The notes under the pieces were generated by a model. It was not told the origin of the DNA. It saw nothing but the letters and a program-made list of their open reading frames with translations, and made no database searches. Source: Apostichopus japonicus (lineage: Eukaryota; Echinodermata; Holothuroidea; Aspidochirotida; Stichopodidae). Taken from it: 64,000 nucleotides of DNA. Each line of letters starts with the position of its first letter. The first letter of the stretch is position 1. Positions 56,538-64,000 of this stretch are shown piece after piece. Position numbers and translations under genes: made by a program. The stretch spans positions 10,236,714 to 10,300,713 of the forward strand of contig NC_092567.1 of the NCBI RefSeq assembly GCF_037975245.1, given 5' to 3'.

Positions 56538-58500
56538 ACAACATTTAAGTATTCTAACTTAGATTGTTCATACGTTATGTCTTGTTTGCAGTGACTGGAA
56601 TTGATGGCGTGGGGAGGGGTAGGGGGGCTGGATGAGGGACTTTCTAGTGGGGACTTTTTTCTTGAGGGATCATCTGATAAATTATGGAGTAAAAAAATCC
56701 ACTTAAGCACTTGCATTCAAATAGAGGGGGAGGGTGGGTTGATGGGGTAAGAACCAAGTGGTGGACCATGCAATCATTACCCTGCTCATATAAACTGTAC
56801 ATACTTCTTTCAAGAGCTGTAAACCACACATGGCAAATCCCTAAAAGGCTGATCTCAGGACTGAATAATGAAGTTTACCTGATGTAGAGAAAAACAAAAC
56901 GCATTTGGTTTATATCAATTATAATGTTATCATTCATTTAAATTGTCATCACTAAGTCTGCAAGCAGCAGAATTCTATCATGTAACATTGTCACATATAA
57001 TTAACACAGCTTTTATTAACATGGTATGCTACTGAAATTGCAAAATAAATTACAAAGTAAAATTCATAATAGATATGGGATGTCTTCTCATATGATATAC
57101 TGTATTGAAATAATTTTTATACTTAGTTATATTTAAGATAACATTGTAAAGAGTATATCAAAGTCTGCCGATAGGTAAATATGTACTTTAACTCAATTAA
57201 TTATAGTACATTGTCATCATTTCAGAAATCCAACATATTCATCAACCTATATACAGTATAGTGAACAATTGGTTCCTAATTATGTGACCAGAATCTTTCA
57301 TCATGTTTATTATGTTATTTTCAATCCTTCATCATGTTTTCTTCAGACTTCAGTCTATTTAAAGGCTGCATCATTATAACTCTTGTTTCTCAATTGAGTA
57401 TAAACCAGACTGTGGATTGCTAGTGGTATTGCTTAAAGTTTGTATTGAAGATTCCATGCTTGTATCAATTTAAAATTTATGTTTGTTTATATTTCAATTA
57501 TTTTGGTATAAGTTGAGCTGTATATTCACTGTGGGAAGCATTATGAGACCTTGAACTCATCTTGTACAGTCTATGGATTTGTGTTCTAGGTGCATTACTG
57601 TTATTTCATATCAGTTTGTTCTGTGAAGTCCTGGTGTGAGGGGGATGGGGGATGGATGGGGCCAACAGTTGTTAGTTAAAAATGCTTAAAACAGTAATAT
57701 CTACTGTAATACAGTAAATAAACATCATAACAAACAAAATACATTTAAGTTCAAGATCATATCCATAGTTGTGTGACATATGTGTACCTAAATTAATCAA
57801 GGTGTTTTGTTTTGTTTGATGGAGTGTTCATTACAAATACTTCTAACACAAAGCTCAGCGATACAGACTGAGTTGACTTCTTTAATGTTTCTACAGCATT
57901 ATGGAATATCTAAAATGGTATTTCAAGTTTTTTTTATTTTAATCTGAAGAAAATAAATACCTACACAGAAGACATATTTGTAGGTAACCCAAGCTACTTT
58001 CATATAAACCAACAAGTTGTCTTCCAGTTTTACCATTCTCGGAGTGTCAGGAGTTCTAGAAGACTTTATTCATATGAGTCTAGAAGGCAATTTTTATTTC
58101 AGTTTGGCAAATGGTAAAATGTACCAGAGGGTGTTGAGGTAGCTATTGTGTCATACTGTAGCAAGGTCATTACAAACATACCAAGTACTGGATTAATCCA
58201 GCAAGAATCCGATCGTTTTCATGTCCTTACTAGGGCGTAATCCTGTCAGTTGTATTTTGAGAAGATGAGTTAAAACTTTATATACATTATTTTAGTGAGA
58301 GTGAATGGAGATAAAAGAGTATTCCTCGATCTGCGACTCTATCCATAAAATCTACCACACATCTTTGAAACGTTATCAATACTGTTCAACACTTGCCATT
58401 ATTGTGATAACCATCACATGGAGGAAATATCAGATGATGAACCATTCATTGTCCTTGTCAGCACAGTATGAACGTGACTTCCATCAAAAACTGGTAACTA
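56538..58500. other. Unannotated AT-rich DNA
   Basis: No gene recognised. The frame at 58305-58583 (92 residues) has no motif, and its 3' third lies in a local duplication. Confidence 0.5.
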
Positions 58501-58504
58501 CAGG

Positions 58505-59490
58505 TGGAATAGGTGATACCCTAATAGCTCGCTTCAAAATTAACCTAATGAAGAGAAAAGAAAGTGATGTGAATGAGATTTAAGTCCTAATTATAGGAGA
58601 CATTGAGAATGTCAGTCAGAAATAGATATATCTGGCTAACTACCCTGTATACATGAACAATCACAGAGAAAAAATACAGAGGAAGGAAAGTACACTTCAG
58701 TTTCCAATAACCAGGTATTAAGTGTAAAAACAATTAGCCAGTTAAGCATCAAACTTGAACCGGGTTGTCCGTTGTTTAGTGGAAGAGGCATATAAAGGTG
58801 TGGTGCAGTGATATAAATGAGCTCCCAAAAGGAGAGTCCAACTTCACACAAACCCAACCATGCATGGTTTGGTCCTGACAGAGAAATGTGTGAGATTTCG
58901 CACCACTCTTTAGTATTGAGGACAGAATGTCTTTTGAATTTCCACTCATTAGGAGATAATTGTATCTAATTTAGTGTGTCAGCTTTTGTGGATGTGTTTT
59001 CATGATATTTTTCTTTATTTAATGGCACCAGGCCCCTGGAGATTGCATTGGCTACATTGACCTAGTTACACCACTCTCTGGGGGGGGGGTCTATTTCTAG
59101 ATTTTAGATCACCAAAGGTTTATAAAGTACCCTGTTCAGCTGGTCAATAGCCATACAATATGGACAGTTCTACAAATTTGGCAGATGAAGACACTTGTAA
59201 CCTCAAAATTCTGCAGAGGTGGAATATGTGATCACCTACAGTAATAGCTCGCTTCAGGATAATTCAAGTTAACTTAATGAAGAGAAAAGAAAGTGATGTG
59301 AATGAGATTTAAGTCCTAATTATAGGAGACATTGAGAATGTCAGTCAGAAATAGATATGTGAATGTCTCTGGCTAACTACCCTGTATACATGGACATACC
59401 CTGTTCAGCTGGTCAATAGCCATACAATATGGTTAGTTCTTTCTACAAATTTGGCAGATGTGGACACTTGTAACCTCAAAATTTTGAGTT
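58505..59490. repeat. Local duplications
   Basis: Block 58544-58635 (taatgaagagaaaagaaagt ... gtcagtcagaaatagata) recurs almost unchanged at 59275-59357. Block 59127-59225 (taccctgttcagctggtcaa ... cacttgtaacctcaaaatt) recurs at 59397-59490. The near identity of the first pair points to a recent event. Confidence 0.9.
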
Positions 59491-60905
59491 AAAAAGTTTT
59501 GAGATGAAAATCTTGAGATCAAAATTCCAAATATTGAGAAAGCAAATTCCAAATTTTGAAATTTGGGGACACATATTTTTTGTTTTAAGCCACCGTACTA
59601 GGTCGGTGAAGTTAGATCAGTTTTGAGACCAATTAGATTTCTTAAAACCAACTGCAGTGACTGGCTCAGCAATGTTTCAAAATTAAACAAGCATAAGTGA
59701 CAATTCTTTATTCACAGCTGTACATACTCAGATTAGTAGGAAGTATTTCCAATTGTGTTCTCTGTTTATAGGGCTGGACTTACAAGGGTACTGCAAAGCT
59801 CTCCAAATCTTCAGTATTTTCACATAGTTTTTGGAATCTGCTAGCAATTTCGAGCACATGAGGACATGTCAGTAATAGAAATACTTTATCTGATTTTACT
59901 CTGTAGGATATCTGAACCCTAGCCGGGTGCTGGGGGCTTCAGAAGAGCTCTGTAACATATCTTCTACTTCATATCCTCTTGTACTAAGTATTAAGCATGT
60001 AAAAACATGTTAGAGAGAAAAATTTAATTTCTATGAAGTATAAATCTAAGCCCTGGTGGGAGTCCCTGGGGACTTTAGCTGAGGCATTCTAACTTTTCAG
60101 ATATTTAATGTTCTCTGATAGTGATTTTTCAGCCCAAGTTGAGCCTATGGGGGAGGGGGCAAGTGCTCGCCACCCTAATGGATACCAGTGCTTGTATTTG
60201 TTTGAATGCCCTCTAAATGTGTTTATTTTAAACAGCCTAACGAAAATATTTAGCTAAAAAGGCCTCCTAGATTGTTGGAAATGACACTTCCCAGGTCTTG
60301 TAAGCTGCTCTAAAGTTTTCTCAACATCCTTTATTTTGAGATCCCATGTCATGATATGGTCATCAAATAGTTTAGTGAAATAGAAGGGGAAAAAAACAGT
60401 CTGGTAAGTTACTTTGAAATATCATGACATATCTTTTGTGAGTTTGACACCGGCATTGACATTTTTCGACAAATCTGCAAATTGCGCGTGGAAAATAAGG
60501 AAAGATTGACTGGGCTTTCAGGCAAGAAACATGCTGAAATGGACCAAACTATATGTCAAACTGACATCATACTGTAGATTGCGTCTGAAATATTATTAGG
60601 GTGATAAACTGATTGGCCGGTAGTTCTCAGCAATAGAAACTTTGTTATTTTAGTGGTTTTAAAAGAGCATCAGGGTACGTCCGAGAAGTGAAAACCCGAT
60701 TGAAAATGTAATGTTAGTATCGAGGCAATGACGCGAGCAATGATGTGAGAAACCTGTATGATGTCAGCATTTTTTACCCTTTAACATAATCTTTGGCATT
60801 CCAGTACCTGGAAACCACCTTTCTATAAGGGTATTTAGCTCACTAGCTTGTGTGATCAGTTAATGCGCACTGGTTACATGATCATGATTGGCTGTTTGTA
60901 TTATT
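59491..60905. other. Unannotated DNA with a family B remnant
   Basis: 60235-60360 matches the right half of family B elements in diverged form (cagattgttggaaatg-like text, cacttccc, then ttttgagatcccatgtc). No genes were seen. Confidence 0.5.
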
Positions 60906-61196
60906 CAGGCGCGTAGCGAGGAATTTGCCAAGGGAGGGGCGAACCTGTAGGCAAATTATCAGAGCCATAGATTCAGCATTGGAACTACTGTATCTAAGCA
61001 TAGCGCCACCATGGGTTGGTGGGAAGCGTACAAGAAAATTTTGGCCGAAAATGTCTCCCAGATCGCTGTAAATGGCACTTCCCATGCCTTGCAAGTTGCA
61101 TCTAAGCATTTTCTCATTCGAAATTACCAGCAATATCATAAAAATGTACAAAAAAATATGCTCAAGGGTGGGGGGGGGGTCGCCCCTTCGCCACTG
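60906..61196 (+). mobile_element. Family B hAT-like element with CAGGCGCGTAGCGAGG end
   Basis: It opens CAGGCGCGTAGCGAGGAA and closes CCCCTTCGCCACTG. The core ctaagcatagcgccacca lies at about 60995-61012, followed by the ttggccgaaaatg and aaatggcacttccc segments. The flanks gtattatt and ttgctagc do not match. The relative at 39361-39592 is in reverse. Confidence 0.75.
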
Positions 61197-63052
61197 TTGC
61201 TAGCGGTAGCCAGCAGTTTTGGTGTATAAAGTCACAACAACCAGATTACTTCATTCTTACCATTCCTATGGAACTCTGTGCCTCTAAAAGTGAAGGGTAC
61301 TGAAAGAAGTTTGATAGGGTCATGGGTCCTGATCTCCAGTACAGTCTCCGTCTTCATATTCACTAGAGGTGTCTTCCTACAGTTGAATAATTACATCATG
61401 GAGCCGTTCGAGCCTCAGTGACTTCTAAATCAAAAGTGAAACACTAACATGATATTATTCAGATATTTCAGAATACTTCAGAAACAAAAGGATACTCACA
61501 ACAAAGAAAAACCCATGGTAGCAGTTCCACTTTGATCCAATCATTGATATTTTTAATTTAGTGAATATATATACAGTAAATTACTGGTACAGTGTTTGGT
61601 TTCTGAATCTTTTTGAAAGTTCTTAGGAACTTTTGCATTCAGATAGCAATGTGACACTACAGCAGTCTTTGTGGGCAATCAACTTCACATGCTAGCTGTA
61701 AAGACCCCTACACGTTTAGTAAGGAAATTATGTAAAAGTGCATATTTGATCTGTGATATTGAAGCTGAAGATACGTCAATAGGAACTGAGCATTACCAGC
61801 AAAAACCCTGGAAATTCTGGATATGTTCCAATAATGGGTTGTCTTGGACCAGTTTGGGTGGTGTAAAGTACTGCAGTATTTTGGGTGACACAGACTACAA
61901 TAATGCTGCATATGATATTGAATCTCAATCTCTGGAAAACCTTGCGCTTCATTTGACCTTTACCCACTGGCAGGTTAGCACTTAAATCCACAATATCCCA
62001 GGAGAGGAAACAACTCCAGAGTACTTTAAGTATAGGTTTTTATGACTTAATTTGGCTAAAACCTTTCTGACAGTTGGATGATCTCGCAAATGCAGAACAC
62101 TTCTTAAATGAATAATATGAACAAATTATTTGAAGAAGGAAAACCTCCCCTTCAACTTGTAACCAACTAGGCCTATAACAGGCAAGCATCACCATACTTC
62201 AGCTAGTCCTACATTGTGCTGAGTATAGGTCACGCTTTATGCTGGTATTGCATACTATTGAATATTATAACTAAAATCATTAGACTAGGCCTAAATTAGG
62301 CTGCACTTAGGTTATATGACTAGAGAAGACCTAAGCCATAACGTTGAACGTTATGATGGCCTGTGAGCCAATCCTTGTACGTGCACAGCCTAACGCTATG
62401 AAAGGAACTCAACTGATACGTGGGATTTCTTCTTTGACAATTGTAATATACTCCGTCTGTTTCTTTCAGTATCATGTTCACCATCTGGAATATGTTGCAA
62501 TACCTTCATATTTAAGCCTGTACTGTAGCTTTGGGGAATCATTTCAAACAAACAGGGAAGTACAACCATTCAACCGTTCTCCAAACGCTGTTTACACTGT
62601 GGCGTTGGTTTGTTTAGATTTTGAAAATGAGACTTGTTCAAGTCGTTTTCCATGCCTACGAGGGAAATTCCCCTATTTTTCAGATAAATGGTCAATCTTC
62701 CAATTGAAATAATAGCAATTTACCACAAAATGGCAAATTCCTTAGATCTAATAAGTGAGGACTTCAACAATATGCTGCAAAATGTCATTTTATCATTTGC
62801 ACCTTGACATTTGTCTGCTAAAGTTGTGTTCATAGAATCCTGTACAGCAGCTTGAAAGTGCCATCAAGACAGCAAGATAAACATGTCTTAGATATTTTTT
62901 TTTTCAGCCTGGATAAGCTTGGAAAATTTTCAATACTTTAACATTTCTAAAATCTTTTGAAATGACGAGATGGGCTATTTCAACATTAATCAGAAAATGT
63001 CCAAATTATACACTAGGATATGGAATTCGGAGGGGGGGGGGGGCGGGCGATG
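61197..63052. other. Unannotated DNA
   Basis: Frames at 61671-61985 and 62344-62712 (104 and 122 residues) contain no motif I recognise and lack any visible exon context. I do not call them genes, though a rapidly evolving exon cannot be excluded. Confidence 0.45.
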
Positions 63053-63406
63053 CAGACCCGTCAACTCCCCCGGTTTTACCGGGAGACTCCCGGTTTTTAC
63101 CCGAATCTCCCGGCCTCCCGGTTTCATATTCTATTCTCCCGGTTTTTTAATGTTTCATCACTTGCGACATTTCTGAAAATAGCCAACAGTTAGTCCTATG
63201 CTTATTCGCGTAATAAGTGTAATCTAAAAATAGATTGATCGTTTACAAACACGTTACGACTGACACAGTGCTGTGCGGGACTCTCAACCAATAGCAGGCT
63301 GCTTCGTCAGTTCTCGGACTTCACGCAATGTACGTTGGCCTTGGTAGAGTCCTGAATACAGTACATTAGTACGGCGTGCACTGTGCATATGCCATGGTGC
63401 ACTCAG

Positions 63407-63442
<36 letters not shown>

Positions 63443-63945
63443 TTATATATACACACTTAACTTGTATGTATACGTGGCGCGGCGTACCATTTGTGTGCAG
63501 TTCGCATGTAGGATATTTGTATACGTCGAAAAACAGTTAAGTTCTATGCAGACGAACACTTTACATGCGTCCTTTTCGCTGCTAGGTGAATATTACGTCT
63601 TTAACTACGATTTAAGAAACGGCTGTTTCAAACATCTCACTAATTCTTTCGGCGACTATTCATGGAGCACAATAGCATTTCCTGCGTATAAACTCGTACA
63701 GGGATTACACGCGGTATCTACGCGGCGTCTACGCGGCATTTTGTTTGTCAACGTCTTTATACGATCCTGTAGGCGTACCCATGTCCAGTTATACGTGAGC
63801 GGTACTGTAAACTACACGTTAGGAGTATTTATACCATTTCAGTTGAAAATTACCAACCTCCCTATTTTCCCTTAATCTCCCTATTTTTTGGCCCTGAAAA
63901 AATGTTATTCTCCCTATTTTGGGGTCAAACAGGTTGACAGGTCTG
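63053..63945 (-). mobile_element. CANNCCTGTCAAC element, copy 2
   Basis: The ends are CAGACCCGTCAACTCCC and, in reverse, CAGACCTGTCAACCTG. In reverse it follows 27950-28527: caaaatagggagaataac words near one end, then cataggactaa.tgttggct and the ctcccggt/accgggag hairpin cluster at the other (63065-63145). It is about 315 bp longer than copy 1 because of an extra CpG-rich middle. An (AT)n microsatellite lies at 63411-63437. The 137-residue frame at 63462-63875 lies in the extra middle and has no known motif. No target duplication was identified. Confidence 0.75.
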
Positions 63946-64000
63946 TGATGTTACATTCAGCTGAGAAGAAGGCCACTGCTACGGGTGTTCACCCCCCCCC
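63946..64000. other. Window end
   Basis: Short flank ending in a C run at the window edge, where another poly-C-bearing element may begin. Confidence 0.3.

Noticed and set aside
60906-61196. Assigning an 8-bp target duplication to this family B copy
   Set aside because: The flanks gtattatt and ttgctagc do not match, so only the ends and core are claimed.

Overview
The window looks like AT-rich, non-coding-dominated nuclear DNA from a marine deuterostome invertebrate. An echinoderm, possibly a sea cucumber, is my best guess; this is inferred from an NLR-type NACHT exon, fold-back transposons that resemble sea-urchin TU elements, and the general repeat style, and it was not tested by a search. 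I find one convincing host gene fragment. Nearly everything else that can be explained is transposon-derived, and much of it is nested.

Gene content. At 13558-15293 there is a two-exon gene start: a short exon ATG...CAAG|GT and a long exon AG|AG... that ends in AAT|GTAAGT. It encodes a NACHT NTPase of the NLR innate-immune type. No leucine-rich-repeat exons are visible downstream, so the gene is partial, broken or has long introns. The DNA upstream (10.0-13.5 kb) is built of diverged duplications, including one of the putative promoter. No other host gene is supported.

Mobile elements. Eleven insertions were delimited by finding both terminal repeats together with 8-bp target-site duplications (TSDs), 9 of them exact and 2 with one mismatch; an exact 6-bp and a 3-bp TSD were found for two further elements. 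They include four copies of one hAT-like MITE (549, 21011, 30017, 31683). A 5.2-kb fold-back element (23738-28982) carries a hAT (24242-25799) that in turn carries another hAT (24611-25251). A hAT at 31355-32206 holds a MITE. A second fold-back-like element spans 32445-35502. A 6.0-kb hAT (40064-46070) contains a 4.6-kb P-element relic (40116-44695) with 31-bp terminal repeats and a decayed THAP9/P-type transposase on the minus strand. Others are a Charlie-like hAT (55586-56529), a composite hAT (15894-18371), an 811-bp element with 18-bp repeats (37972-38782), a two-copy family ending CANNCCTGTCAAC (27950 and 63053), and a Harbinger-like element (49653-52302) made of about 17 units of 146 bp.

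Tandem arrays. Arrays have periods of about 31 bp (1603), 22 bp (8394), 40 bp (12030), 36 bp with a hairpin per unit (19480 and 36985), 18 bp (37990) and 146 bp (49870). A tRNA-derived SINE lies at 52401. From 52.8 to 64 kb the window is mostly featureless single-copy-looking DNA with a few repeats.

How it fits together: the only functional module with a plausible cellular job is the NACHT gene. The rest is a record of repeated cut-and-paste invasion, with the insertion order readable from the nesting and the TSDs.
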